DNA from: Labilibaculum sp. DW002
GTDB lineage: Bacteria; Bacteroidota; Bacteroidia; Bacteroidales; Marinifilaceae
Length of the DNA: 64,000 bases
Assembly (NCBI RefSeq): GCF_029029525.1
Contig: NZ_JAKJSC010000004.1
Location: forward strand, 124,001 to 188,000
Direction: 5' to 3'
Shown here: in pieces, positions 54,864 through 64,000 of the stretch
How the letters are laid out: each line of letters starts with the position of its first letter
How positions within the stretch are numbered: position 1 is the stretch's first letter
Program-made: the position numbers and the translations under genes
The notes under the pieces: model-generated
Told to the model about the DNA's origin: nothing
The model's database searches: none
What the model saw: only the letters and a program-made list of their open reading frames with translations

Positions 54864-57455
54864 ATGAATTACAATAATTTTACAATTAAATCACAGCAAG
54901 CAATAGAAAAAGCATTTCAAGTTGCTTCTGGAAAACAGCAACAAGCTGTTGATACAGGACATCTATTAAAAGGTGTTTTACTTGAAGGGGAAAATATCAC
55001 CAATTTTCTATTGAAGAAATTAGGGGTTAATTTACAAAACTTTACATTGGTGGTCGATCAGATCATTGAAAGCTATCCAAAAGTAAGTGGAGGAGAACCT
55101 TATCTTTCACGTGAAGCTTCGGGTACTTTGCAAGCAGCTACTGATATTTCAAATAAAATGGGTGATCAGTTTGTTTCTCTTGAGCATATTTTATTGGGCT
55201 TATTAAAAGAAAAGGGGCAAATATCTAGCTTGTTAAAGGACAATCAGATAAATGAAAAAGATTTGGTTGCGGCTATAAATGAATTGCGAAAAGGAGCTAA
55301 AGTTGATTCTCAAACTGCCGAAGATACATTTAATTCTTTACACAGATTTGCTGTTGATTTGAACGAAAGAGCTCGAAATGGCAAGCTCGATCCTGTAATT
55401 GGACGAGATGAGGAAATACGAAGAATACTTCAAATTCTTTCGAGAAGAACGAAAAATAATCCTATGCTGATTGGTGAACCAGGAACGGGTAAAACAGCCA
55501 TTGCCGAAGGTTTAGCACACCGTTTGGTTAAGGGGGATATTCCTGATAACCTGAAAGACAAGATTATTTACTCTTTGGATATGGGTGCCCTAATTGCCGG
55601 TGCCAAATACAAAGGTGAATTTGAAGAAAGGTTAAAAGCTGTTGTGAAAGAAGTGATTGCCGAGGATGGAAAAATCGTCTTATTTATCGATGAGATACAT
55701 ACCCTTGTTGGGGCTGGTGGCGGGCAGGGTGCTATGGATGCAGCTAATATTCTTAAGCCTGCTTTGGCCCGGGGCGAGTTGCGCGCTATTGGAGCAACAA
55801 CTTTAGATGAGTATCAAAAGTATTTCGAAAAGGATAAAGCACTGGAGCGTCGTTTCCAAAAAGTGATGATTAGTGAACCCAACCGGGAGAGTGCCATTTC
55901 TATTTTGCGAGGGATTAAGGATAAATACGAAAGTCATCATAAGGTGAGAATTCAGGACTCTGCGCTTATTGCTGCTGTTGAATTATCCCAGCGTTATATT
56001 TCCGATCGTTTTCTTCCGGATAAGGCCATTGACTTGATGGATGAATCGGCAGCAAAATTGAGAATGGAAATCAACTCCAAGCCGGAAGAGCTGGATGAAA
56101 TTGAAAGACGCATAAAGCAGCTGGAAATTGAGCGTATGGCGATTCAGCGTGAAGATGATAAAAAGAAATTAGAAGATTTATCACGTGAGATTGCGGAGCT
56201 TAATGATGAACGTAACCGACAGAGAGCGAAATGGGAAGCAGAACGAGAAGTAATTGATGGCATTCAAAACAATAAAGAGGAATTGGAAAACCTGAAGTTC
56301 GAGGCCGAAAAAGCAGAACGAGAAGGAGATTATGCCAGAGTTGCGGAGATTCGCTATGGAAAAGTTAAGGAGATTGAGGAAAATATCGAGCGTTTGAATG
56401 AACAACTGAAAATTAACCAGAATTCGGATGCTATGATCAAAGAAGAGGTTGGAAGTGAGGATATTGCTTATGTGGTATCGCGCTGGACGGGAATTCCTGT
56501 AAACAGAATGCTGAAGAGTGAAAGACAAAAATTGCTTGGTTTGGAAACTGAACTTCATAAAAGAGTGGTAGGACAGGAGGAAGCAATTTCGGCTGTAGCA
56601 GATGCCGTTCGAAGGAGTAGAGCTGGATTACAGGATACCAAAAGGCCAATTGGCTCATTCATATTTTTGGGAACAACAGGAGTTGGAAAAACAGAATTGG
56701 CAAAAGCCTTAGCGGAATTTTTGTTCGATGATGAAAATCAAATGACGCGCATAGATATGTCAGAGTATCAGGAACGTCATTCGGTTTCAAGGTTGATTGG
56801 AGCGCCTCCAGGATATGTTGGTTACGATGAGGGTGGACAGTTAACAGAATCGGTTCGTAGAAAGCCATATTCTGTGGTATTGTTAGATGAAATTGAAAAA
56901 GCGCATCCTGATGTTTTCAATATTCTTTTGCAGGTATTGGATGATGGAAGATTAACGGATAACAAAGGAAGGGTTGTTGATTTTAAAAATACGATTATTA
57001 TCATGACATCCAATGTTGGTTCTCACTTGATTCAGGAAAAGATTGCGAAAATGAATTCGGGCAATAAAGGAGAATTAATTTGGGAAGCCAGAAATGAAGT
57101 TCTCGATTTGCTTAAAAAGAGTATTCGTCCGGAGTTTTTGAATCGTATTGATGAAACAATTGTATTTACACCATTGGATCGTGAGGAAGTCAAGCAAATT
57201 GTTCGCTTGCAGTTCGAGATGGTAAAATCGATGCTCCTAAAAAATGAAATAAGTATAGAGCTGAGCGAAACAGCAGTTAATTACCTTGGAAATGCGGGCT
57301 TTGATCCACAGTTTGGAGCAAGACCAATAAAAAGAGTATTGCAAAGAGAAGTGCTTAACAAACTTTCAAAGCAAATTTTGTCGGAAAGCATTGCTTCTAA
57401 TCAGAAGATTTTAATTGATGTAGAAGATGGCGATTTGGTTTTTCGAAATTTGTAA
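54864..57455 (+). CDS. clpB: ATP-dependent disaggregase ClpB
   Basis: An 863-residue Hsp100 chaperone that dissolves protein aggregates with DnaK. The N-domain (two Clp_N repeats, residues ~1-145) precedes AAA+ domain 1 with Walker A GEPGTGKT at residue 204. The coiled-coil middle domain is about 400-525, which distinguishes ClpB from ClpA and ClpC. AAA+ domain 2 has GTTGVGKT near residue 603 and a C-terminal domain ending [14 protein letters not shown]. Length is normal. Repeated ATTTCAG elements upstream may take part in heat or stress control. Confidence 0.97.
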   Translation: MNYNNFTIKSQQAIEKAFQVASGKQQQAVDTGHLLKGVLLEGENITNFLLKKLGVNLQNFTLVVDQIIESYPKVSGGEPYLSREASGTLQAATDISNKMGDQFVSLEHILLGLLKEKGQISSLLKDNQINEKDLVAAINELRKGAKVDSQTAEDTFNSLHRFAVDLNERARNGKLDPVIGRDEEIRRILQILSRRTKNNPMLIGEPGTGKTAIAEGLAHRLVKGDIPDNLKDKIIYSLDMGALIAGAKYKGEFEERLKAVVKEVIAEDGKIVLFIDEIHTLVGAGGGQGAMDAANILKPALARGELRAIGATTLDEYQKYFEKDKALERRFQKVMISEPNRESAISILRGIKDKYESHHKVRIQDSALIAAVELSQRYISDRFLPDKAIDLMDESAAKLRMEINSKPEELDEIERRIKQLEIERMAIQREDDKKKLEDLSREIAELNDERNRQRAKWEAEREVIDGIQNNKEELENLKFEAEKAEREGDYARVAEIRYGKVKEIEENIERLNEQLKINQNSDAMIKEEVGSEDIAYVVSRWTGIPVNRMLKSERQKLLGLETELHKRVVGQEEAISAVADAVRRSRAGLQDTKRPIGSFIFLGTTGVGKTELAKALAEFLFDDENQMTRIDMSEYQERHSVSRLIGAPPGYVGYDEGGQLTESVRRKPYSVVLLDEIEKAHPDVFNILLQVLDDGRLTDNKGRVVDFKNTIIIMTSNVGSHLIQEKIAKMNSGNKGELIWEARNEVLDLLKKSIRPEFLNRIDETIVFTPLDREEVKQIVRLQFEMVKSMLLKNEISIELSETAVNYLGNAGFDPQFGARPIKRVLQREVLNKLSKQILSESIASNQKILIDVEDGDLVFRNL

Positions 57456-57475
57456 TAAGAGTTACATTTAAATAT

Positions 57476-57508
57476 TAATCCTGCTTGCCATGTGAGCAGG
57501 ATTATTTT
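57476..57508 (+). terminator. Terminator after clpB
   Basis: A perfect 9-bp stem AATCCTGCT/AGCAGGATT with a 9-nt loop followed by ATTTTGTT. Confidence 0.8.
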
Positions 57509-57726
57509 GTTGCTTAATCTCCTATTCGGTATCAAGATGCCTTGTACTATTTTGATGTGAATTGACTATTGGATTCAAGCTGTGATCTTAATTTGGAATA
57601 TTGCAAACCATTGCAGTGATTTTCAGGCACAATTCATGAATTATTTTAAGCCATTGTGCATTATTTCTATTTCTTTGTTGGTAATTTAAGAGAGAAAATA
57701 GATTAATAATTCTAAAATAGATTCAA

Positions 57727-59160
57727 ATGTCTTCTACTGATTTAAAAGCACAATGGCTTGAAAACTATAAAACAGCACCAGCTCAATTGGATAAAATGGG
57801 AGAAGTTAACGGCCTTATTAGTGCATTTAATGCAAATGTAGATGCGGTAATTAAGGTAAATGGTGAAGGAATTCAAAAGTTAATTGCTGAAAATAATTTG
57901 GATACAGATGTGATTCTTGCAGAAGGAAAGAGCAGTATTCGTTCCAACGAAGATGCGATACGTGGTTTTCTGAATTGTTTTAAGAATGGTATCGCAGAAG
58001 AATGGTTGATAGAAGATGTTGACGTTTTTGAGTGGCTGAATAAAACTGTTGGCTACGATAAATTGCAAATGGGAGGCCAAGGTGGTATTGTTGCCAATGT
58101 AATGGCAATCTGTGGTGTAAATTCTGTTTACGTGCATTGTGCATCTTCTCCTAAAGAACAATCTCAATTATTTTTAGATCTTCCAAACTTGGTAACTACA
58201 AATGCAAATGGCGAATTAGAGCAAGCTTTTACTGTTAATCGTACTGGCGAAAATGCCCTTATTCATTGGATTATTGAATTTGATAAAGGAGATACAATTA
58301 ATTTGGGAGGAAAAACATATATGTGCCCTAAAGCCAATCGATTTATCGCTACTTACGACCCTTTAAATTTTAAATTGCATATCGACGAAAACTTCGATAA
58401 GTGCATGTCGAATGAGGATGTTAATCCAGAATACATTATCCTTTCCGGATATCAAATGCTACATGAAGAATTGGCCGACGGAACAAAAGGAGCTGATCGT
58501 ATTGATGAGTCAAAGGAAATGATTGCCAACTGGCGTAAGTCTTGCCCTGATAATTTATTACATTTAGAAGTTGCTTCTACGCAAGATAAAGCCGTGAGAA
58601 GGCATTTGATTGATTCTTTGGTTGATAGTGTTGATAGCTTAGGATTTAACGAACGTGAACTTATTGATATACTCGAAGTAATCGGGGAAGATGGACTTGC
58701 AGTAAAATGTGAGGCAAACACAAATTCATCTAACTTGTTCGAAGGCATGTTGAAAATATATGAATACACAAAGTGTCCGCGAATGCAATTGCATATGTTT
58801 GGCTTATATCTGACGCTTCAGAAAAAAGGCTTTAAAGTAACTCCGATGCAAAATCGTGATGGTATGCAGTTGGCAGCCACTGTTGCTGCAGCAAAAGCCG
58901 GAACGGGTGCCATAAACTCTAAAGATGTTCTGCTTTGGGCACAAGGGCATAAAGTTTCTGATGTTGGTTTAGGCGAACTGGAAGCGCTATCTGAAAAAGT
59001 AACAGAGCTATTGGGCGAAAATGACCTAACGAGCACTGGTATTTTTACAGATGAAAAATTAGAAATAATAGCAGTTCCTACAATCTTAATTGAGAAACCT
59101 GTGACTTTAGTAGGAATGGGAGATACAATCTCATCAGTATCTTTAGTGGGAGCTAGGTAG
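57727..59160 (+). CDS. ADP-dependent phosphofructokinase/glucokinase family kinase
   Basis: A 477-residue kinase of the ADP-dependent sugar-kinase family (ribokinase superfamily), best known from hyperthermophilic archaea. Features are the substrate region ISAFNANVDAVIKVNG, the GGQGGIVANVMA motif and the C-terminal GMGDTISS with catalytic Asp466 (G-x-G-D). It would phosphorylate glucose, fructose-6-phosphate or another sugar with ADP as donor; the nucleotide and sugar cannot be told from sequence. It is monocistronic, between clpB and a GH92 gene, with a terminator at 59181-59209. Confidence 0.85.
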   Translation: MSSTDLKAQWLENYKTAPAQLDKMGEVNGLISAFNANVDAVIKVNGEGIQKLIAENNLDTDVILAEGKSSIRSNEDAIRGFLNCFKNGIAEEWLIEDVDVFEWLNKTVGYDKLQMGGQGGIVANVMAICGVNSVYVHCASSPKEQSQLFLDLPNLVTTNANGELEQAFTVNRTGENALIHWIIEFDKGDTINLGGKTYMCPKANRFIATYDPLNFKLHIDENFDKCMSNEDVNPEYIILSGYQMLHEELADGTKGADRIDESKEMIANWRKSCPDNLLHLEVASTQDKAVRRHLIDSLVDSVDSLGFNERELIDILEVIGEDGLAVKCEANTNSSNLFEGMLKIYEYTKCPRMQLHMFGLYLTLQKKGFKVTPMQNRDGMQLAATVAAAKAGTGAINSKDVLLWAQGHKVSDVGLGELEALSEKVTELLGENDLTSTGIFTDEKLEIIAVPTILIEKPVTLVGMGDTISSVSLVGAR

Positions 59161-59180
59161 TAAGATCAGAACAAAAGAAT

Positions 59181-59209
59181 AGCCCCGATGGTTAAGTCGG
59201 GGCTTTAAT
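59181..59209. terminator. Terminator between the kinase and GH92 genes
   Basis: A perfect 8-bp stem AGCCCCGA/TCGGGGCT with an 8-nt loop followed by TTAATTT on the + strand. On the minus strand it is followed by ATTCTTTT, so it may end both convergent transcripts. Confidence 0.8.
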
Positions 59210-59261
59210 TTGAACCATTTGTGTGGAATAGTTCTAATCTAACTGATCTATTACTAACTTA

Positions 59262-61538
59262 CTAATCTTTACTCATCGAATAAGGAACGAACTTTGGATT
59301 TGTTCCCCATGTTTTATTTGGTCTGTCGCTCATTTCTAATACCAGTTTAGCACCGTTTATAATATCAGCGTGCTTGAAATAAGGACCTTTTAATTCTTTT
59401 CCATTTAAGCTTGCCGATTGAATGTATTTGTTTTTATCGGAGCAGTTCTTGGCTGTAATTTCTAATTTCTTGTTATTCCCTAAATCAATTGTTATTTCCT
59501 CAAATATTGGACTTCCAATATTGTATTCCGGTATACCAGGCGTTACAGGGTAAAATCCCATTGCAGAAAAAACATAGAAAGCAGATAAACCACCACCATC
59601 TTCATCGCCACAAATACCAAAAGGTGAATTTGTGAACCAAACATCCATTAGGTAACGAATTCTTTTTTGAGTTTTCCAAGGAGCTCCAGAGTAATTATAC
59701 AAATAAGGAATGTGCAAACTTGGTTCATTTCCCATAACAAATTGACCTGTTAAGCCAGTTGCATCTGGAAAAATATCCCAATAATCCCATTTTGGAATTC
59801 CGAATGGTTCTACAAACAATTGGTCCAATTTGGTATTGAAATTTTCATTTCCTCCCATTAGTGTAATCAATCCAGCAACATCATGTTGAATGTCCCAAGT
59901 GTAGGTCCATGAATTGTTTTCAGCAAAGTAAGCTCGACCTCCTAAACCGCCAGATAACTTTGGATCAAATGGTCTAATCCATTCTCCGTCTGCCGATTTT
60001 GGTGCCATAAAGCCAATTTCCGAATCAAAATGATTTTTATAATTGTTAGACTTCTCTGAAAATAGTTTGTAATCGTCTTTTTTATCTAAGTCTTTTGCCA
60101 ATTGAGCAATACACCAATCGTCGTATGAATGTCCCAAGGTTAGTGCCACTGCTTGGCGTTTCTCCCAATGATGAACCTCTTTAACCCATTCTTTTTCTCC
60201 AATTTTTAAAGCAGGGAAAAAGCCATTGTCATGATAAAAGGAATCCAATTCGGTTGCTGGCCCATTTTTCCATGGTAGCATGGTTGCTTCTAATTCATTC
60301 TTTTTAAGTCCCTCAAATGCTTTTTCAATATCAAATCCGTGCAGCCCTTTAAAATAAGCATCGGTAATTATTGATGCAGCATGGTTACCATTCATACAAG
60401 TATGATCACCAGTAAAAAGAGGGAAAGATGGCATCCAACCTCCTTGTTCGTACATTTTAACGTACGAATTAATTTTTTTGGATTGGTTTTCAGGATCGAT
60501 GATTAACATTAAAGGGTGAGTTGCTCTGTAGGTATCCCAAACCCAGTCGTCAACAAAGAAATCAACACCTTCGTCATGATGAATTTTTTGATCGTAATTG
60601 CTAAAATACTTCCCATTTTCTGAGATGTTCACCATTCTTTCGTAACACCTGTAAAGTGCAGTATAAAAGACGATCTTCTGATCTTGACTTCCACCTTTTA
60701 TTTTGATTTTGGAAAGTGCTTTGTTCCAAATTTGTTTGTGTTTTTCGCTAATCTCATTAAAATTCCAGTTTGGTATTTCTGAGTTTAAATGATTCTCAGC
60801 TTCATCAGTTGATAGGTACGAAACGGCTATTTTTAAATGCAGGTCTTTAGCAGTATTATCAAAACTTAAATAAGTACCAACTTCTTCTCCCGAAATGGAT
60901 TTGTTCTTGGCATTTATTTGCTTTGAATCAAATGTTCCGTAAGTAGATAGCTTTTGATCAAATTTGCCTGCAAAATAGACCTTTACAGGGTGTATGAGAT
61001 CTAAACCATCAACAGCTGTAATCATATCAAAGCCTTTTATTACATTATCTTTTACGGATATATTAAATTCTCCAATATTTCTTGTTTGCAGATAAAGAGT
61101 CGCAGGAGCTTTATCGGTAAAGCTAAACTTCGAAAAGGACACATGCTCACTTGCTGTTACTTGCATTTCGATGTCAGAATCTTCTAGCAAAACAGAATAA
61201 CAATAAGGTTTAGCTTCTTCCAGATCATGATCGTAATCTGATTCCCAATCTTTAGGATTGTTAGAAATTGCTTTTTGAGAGATCATGAATTTTCCAATTG
61301 TGCCTTTTCTGTGTGATACAATTGAAAAAGGGAAATGCTCTATTTTTTGGTTCTGATATCCTTTTGGTTCTTTCGAAATCCGCATCATGCTATTTGGTAA
61401 GTGTACCAAAGGACGAGTTGGTTGTAGCATATGTCCAATTCCGCCAATATTTGGATTCACGTAATCAACAACACTTTCTTGAGCAAAAAGAGTAAATGAG
61501 ATAAGTAGGGGCAAAAATAGCAGTGATAGTCTCTTCAT
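59262..61538 (-). CDS. GH92 alpha-mannosidase
   Basis: A 758-residue exported alpha-mannosidase (signal peptide MKRLSLLFLPLLISFTLFAQ, no lipobox). GH92 features are NPNIGGIGHMLQPTRP at the N-terminus, MNGNHAASIITDAYFKG in place of the HSD segment, HSYDDWCIAQLAKDL and GDEDGGGLSAFYVFSAMGFYP. Compared with the GH92 protein at 49821 it has no PA14 insertion, and the THSD motif reads GNHA, so its catalytic details or linkage preference may differ. It is divergent from the citrate lyase genes. Confidence 0.9.
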   Translation of the reverse strand: MKRLSLLFLPLLISFTLFAQESVVDYVNPNIGGIGHMLQPTRPLVHLPNSMMRISKEPKGYQNQKIEHFPFSIVSHRKGTIGKFMISQKAISNNPKDWESDYDHDLEEAKPYCYSVLLEDSDIEMQVTASEHVSFSKFSFTDKAPATLYLQTRNIGEFNISVKDNVIKGFDMITAVDGLDLIHPVKVYFAGKFDQKLSTYGTFDSKQINAKNKSISGEEVGTYLSFDNTAKDLHLKIAVSYLSTDEAENHLNSEIPNWNFNEISEKHKQIWNKALSKIKIKGGSQDQKIVFYTALYRCYERMVNISENGKYFSNYDQKIHHDEGVDFFVDDWVWDTYRATHPLMLIIDPENQSKKINSYVKMYEQGGWMPSFPLFTGDHTCMNGNHAASIITDAYFKGLHGFDIEKAFEGLKKNELEATMLPWKNGPATELDSFYHDNGFFPALKIGEKEWVKEVHHWEKRQAVALTLGHSYDDWCIAQLAKDLDKKDDYKLFSEKSNNYKNHFDSEIGFMAPKSADGEWIRPFDPKLSGGLGGRAYFAENNSWTYTWDIQHDVAGLITLMGGNENFNTKLDQLFVEPFGIPKWDYWDIFPDATGLTGQFVMGNEPSLHIPYLYNYSGAPWKTQKRIRYLMDVWFTNSPFGICGDEDGGGLSAFYVFSAMGFYPVTPGIPEYNIGSPIFEEITIDLGNNKKLEITAKNCSDKNKYIQSASLNGKELKGPYFKHADIINGAKLVLEMSDRPNKTWGTNPKFVPYSMSKD

Positions 61539-61799
61539 TTGAATTTTCTGATAAAATTATGCTGCCAAAAATAGCTTTGAGCAATTAATTTTAATTTAAT
61601 TGTCGATTAACCCATGCAAATAATGTGTTAATCATGCTTATTAATCCGAATTAATCTGTCTTTGCAATTGGGAATAAAGCTTTCTAATTATTTGAATATT
61701 AATAGGTAGGTGTTTATGGTGACTGAAATTAACTTGATGACAATGTAATTGATGATTTATTTTAAGTAAATCAAGATAAGCTTGGCTCAAAAAAAAACA

Positions 61800-61993
61800 T
61801 GAAAACGTTTGCGTAAATTAATTTTTTACACTTATATTGTCATCGATTTAAAAAGAAAAACGAAAAACCATTTGTAATCGAATTAAATCACACCTTTTGA
61901 TTCTCATCATTAACTGTGGTGAGATCTTACTAACCACTAACTAATCACTAACAATGAGATCCTGCTTATTCTAAATAAGCAGGATCTTTTTTT
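61800..61993 (+). ncRNA. Putative short transcript or attenuated leader upstream of citDEF
   Basis: A promoter-like pair, TTTG (61808-61811) and TATATTGT (61833-61840, 4-6 of TAnnTTTG bases), is 21 bp apart. The downstream sequence contains a hairpin (CTCATCA/TGGTGAG, 61902-61922), an ACTAACCACTA tract (61930-61940), a six-codon frame starting at 61954 and a perfect 13-bp terminator, AGATCCTGCTTAT/ATAAGCAGGATCT (61957-61987), with seven T. No gene precedes it on this strand. It is either an independent RNA of ~145 nt or an attenuator of the cit operon. Confidence 0.5.
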
Positions 61994-62342
61994 ATGCCTA
62001 TTTTTCGATTTATCTTTATTGATATTCTCTTTAGTTAAGGAGTTGAAATATTAGGCTGAAATTTAATTGTGCAACTATAAAATCATCAAGTGTTAGGATC
62101 TATGATAAAACTCATATAAAAAATATGCTTTGGAAAGAGAAAGTTAAGAGGTTTAATTACTTACAAAGTTTAAGTGTTTAATAACGGTCTGATCTGCAAT
62201 CGTTTCCAAAAAGTGTTTTTAAACATTATCCAAAGAGGAAAAAAACACGCGAAAGTACTTTGATTTGTATCGAAAGACCTTAAAATTTGCATGTACAAAT
62301 ATTTCGAATCACACGTAATAAATTAACAAATATCCACTAACA
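61994..62342. other. Leader region upstream of citD
   Basis: About 350 bp with no gene. A cre/LacI-like AATCGTTT core occurs near 62198-62206, and an A-rich stretch precedes the citD start. The -33/-7 elements for citD are not clear to me. Confidence 0.4.
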
Positions 62343-62630
62343 ATGACACCTAAGTTTAAAGCTCAAGCTGGAACTTTCGAATCAAGCGACATTATGGTTC
62401 TTATAGAGCCAGTTGCGGAAGGATCTGGAAGACAGGTTGACATTTCTTCAACTGTAATGCTGCAGTTCGAAGAAGATCTTAAAACATGCATCAATCAAGT
62501 TTTAGATGTAATGGAAATTGAAAATGTGCACCTTATTGCAAAAGATAAAGGCGCATTAACACCGACCATTAAAGCGAGAGTTGAAACCGCAGTTAAACGT
62601 TCTTTAGGTATTCAGGAGGGTACATTGTAA
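62343..62630 (+). CDS. citD: Citrate lyase acyl carrier protein (gamma subunit)
   Basis: A 95-residue carrier protein. The motif AGTFESSDIMV places Ser14 at the position that carries the phosphoribosyl-dephospho-CoA prosthetic group in citrate lyase. Length is typical. Its stop codon overlaps the citE start by one base (TAATG). The gene order citD-citE-citF is the usual one. The genes for prosthetic group attachment (citC, citX, citG) are not in the window. Confidence 0.95.
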   Translation: MTPKFKAQAGTFESSDIMVLIEPVAEGSGRQVDISSTVMLQFEEDLKTCINQVLDVMEIENVHLIAKDKGALTPTIKARVETAVKRSLGIQEGTL

Positions 62631-63532
62631 TGGCTAAGAAGAAAAGAAGATCAATGTTGTACATCCCGGGTAATAATCCGGCAATGATTCAACAAGCGGG
62701 TGTTTATGGCTGTGATGCCGTACTACTTGATTTGGAAGATGCAGTAGCATTGAACCAAAAAGATGCTGCACGTATTTTGGTACGCAGCATGCTTGAAACC
62801 GTAAATTTCTACGATACCGAAGTTTGTGTTCGTGTAAACAACATGCAAACACCATTCGGTTTGGCGGATTTGGAAGAGATTGTTCCTATGCAGCCAGACA
62901 ATATTCGTTTTCCTAAAACGGAATCGGTTCAGGATGTTAAAGATTTCATGAAAGAGGTTCGTAGAATCGAAAAAGAGCATGGAATCAAAAATCCAAAGAT
63001 GACCATTCACGTAATGATTGAAACGGCTAAAGGAGTTGCTAATGTATACGATATTGCTGCTTGCGAGCCACGTGTAGATGCAATCACTATTGGAGGTCAG
63101 GATTTAACGGCTGATATGGGTATTGTGAAAACGCCGGACGGAGCAGGAATCGACTATGCTCGTAAGAGAATCGTTATGGCTGGTAAGGCTAATAATCTAG
63201 ATGTATTAGATACTGTTTTTGCTGATGTTAATGATGAGGAGGGTCTTAAAGAGGAGACTGAATACATCAAGAAATTAGGTTTTGCTGGTAAAGCATTGAT
63301 TAATCCACGTCAGGTTGATCCTGTTCACGAGGTATTCAATCCTAGCGAAAACGAAATCCGTAAAGCTTACCGTGTGTATTCTGAGTTTTATAAGAATACT
63401 AAAGCGGGTATCGGTGTTTTTGCTATTGATGGTAAGATGATTGATGCTCCTGTTGTTCAGAGAGCTATCACCGTTTTAGAATATGCTAATATCGATATTA
63501 ACAGAAATCGAAAAAAATGCAGATTAGTTTAA
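62630..63532 (+). CDS. citE: Citrate lyase beta subunit (citryl-CoA lyase)
   Basis: A 300-residue TIM-barrel lyase that cleaves citryl-ACP to acetyl-ACP and oxaloacetate. HpcH/HpaI family motifs are RSMLYIPGNNPAM, DAVLLDLEDAVAL, the Mg-binding MIETAKGV segment and ITIGGQDLTADMG. It is translationally coupled to citD. Confidence 0.95.
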   Translation: MAKKKRRSMLYIPGNNPAMIQQAGVYGCDAVLLDLEDAVALNQKDAARILVRSMLETVNFYDTEVCVRVNNMQTPFGLADLEEIVPMQPDNIRFPKTESVQDVKDFMKEVRRIEKEHGIKNPKMTIHVMIETAKGVANVYDIAACEPRVDAITIGGQDLTADMGIVKTPDGAGIDYARKRIVMAGKANNLDVLDTVFADVNDEEGLKEETEYIKKLGFAGKALINPRQVDPVHEVFNPSENEIRKAYRVYSEFYKNTKAGIGVFAIDGKMIDAPVVQRAITVLEYANIDINRNRKKCRLV

Positions 63533-63558
63533 GCTTTGATTCTTAAAGAAGTAGACAA

Positions 63559-64000
63559 ATGAAAAACGCATTAGGAGTTGAAATCCCTGAATATATAGAA
63601 GGTTTAGGCGAATTGCAGCCTTACCAAGGTGTTTGGAAAAGTATCATCGAAGATGAAGTTCCATCTACCAACATATCACGTACTTTAAAGGCAAAGAAAG
63701 CACACACATCAAAATTTTGTGATAGTTTAGAAGAAGCTATTAAAAAGTGCGAGCCTTTCGATGGTATGACTGTTACTTGTCATCATCACCTTCGTGGAGG
63801 AGATGGTGTATTGATGCAAACTATTGAGATTTTAGACAAGATGGGAATCAAAGATATTACTTTGGCTTCTTCATCTCTAACTTCTGCTCACGATGGTTTG
63901 GTACCTTACGTTGAGAATGGTATGATTACTAAGATTTTTTCTTCAGGTATTAGAGGACGTCTTGGTGAAATCATCTCAATGGGAAAATTAAAGCATCCTG
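63559..64000 (+). CDS. citF: Citrate lyase alpha subunit (citrate:acetyl-ACP transferase), 3' part missing
   Basis: The first 147 codons of citF (MKNALGVEIPEYIEG...), cut by the window edge. Family sequence is recognised in GVWKSIIEDEVPSTN, SFRDSLEEAI-like KFCDSLEEAIKKC, TCHHHLRGGDGV and ITLASSSLTSAHDGL. It starts 26 bp after citE. With citD and citE it makes the citrate lyase complex, used in citrate fermentation. Confidence 0.95.
   Translation, partial: MKNALGVEIPEYIEGLGELQPYQGVWKSIIEDEVPSTNISRTLKAKKAHTSKFCDSLEEAIKKCEPFDGMTVTCHHHLRGGDGVLMQTIEILDKMGIKDITLASSSLTSAHDGLVPYVENGMITKIFSSGIRGRLGEIISMGKLKHP

Noticed and set aside
1-64000. Transposases, integrases, tRNA or rRNA genes
   Set aside because: I found none. 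The PUL has altered composition but no attachment site or flanking direct repeats that I can see.

Overview
The window is AT-rich (about one third G+C) and looks like a chromosome segment of a marine, facultatively or strictly anaerobic Bacteroidota, probably of the order Marinilabiliales/Bacteroidales. The evidence is a SusC/SusD polysaccharide utilization locus (PUL), sulfatases, GH92 and GH97 glycosidases, promoter-like TAnnTTTG boxes, BlaI/M56-TonB pairs and a TPR-type histidine kinase. Genus assignment is inference only. Both ends cut genes: an ABC transporter gene at the left and citF at the right.

Left part (1-26.3 kb), mostly housekeeping and envelope genes. An ABCG-like transporter gene lies with two exported or anchored proteins of unknown function. 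Next come an S9 peptidase, a MATE exporter, a BamA/TamA-like outer membrane protein and a BlaI/M56 pair. These are followed by a Tag glycosylase and an operon for a b6-type cytochrome b, a Rieske protein and an octaheme c-type cytochrome with TPRs. After that come a sulfatase, a thioredoxin, a second BlaI/M56 pair with the same operator type, an FKBP lipoprotein, a TPR histidine kinase and a small SRPBCC / LAS-peptidase / GNAT operon.

Central part (26.5-41.4 kb), a PUL. A membrane-spanning beta-propeller/AraC regulator precedes a frameshifted susC, then susD, a TIM-barrel glycosidase with a discoidin domain, a GH97 enzyme carrying the retaining-type Asp, and a sulfatase. Together they suggest use of a sulfated alpha-galactose-type glycan. 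Matching pairs of 21-bp-spaced direct repeats lie upstream of the regulator and upstream of susC and are the likely operators. Downstream sits a tandem array of five ~200-bp units. On the minus strand each unit resembles a small RNA gene (TATGTTTG-type promoter box, ~90-nt transcript, hairpin terminator). The RNA would be complementary to the susC 5' leader both in a hairpin loop and next to the start codon. This array is the most novel candidate in the window.

Right part (41.5-64 kb). A complete paralogue of the left-end ABC transporter is followed by an apparent operon of a glycyl radical enzyme (GRE) activase, a GRE whose catalytic-Cys motif lacks the usual C-x-E glutamate, a cupin-like protein, a sugar-porter MFS transporter and a GH92 alpha-mannosidase with an inserted PA14 domain. 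An AraC regulator follows. Then come a peroxiredoxin-like protein, OsmC, ClpB, an ADP-dependent sugar-kinase homologue, a second GH92 enzyme and, after an 800-bp leader region with a strong terminator, citD-citE-citF of citrate lyase. The GRE and citrate lyase fit fermentative metabolism; the cytochrome operon points to respiration as well.
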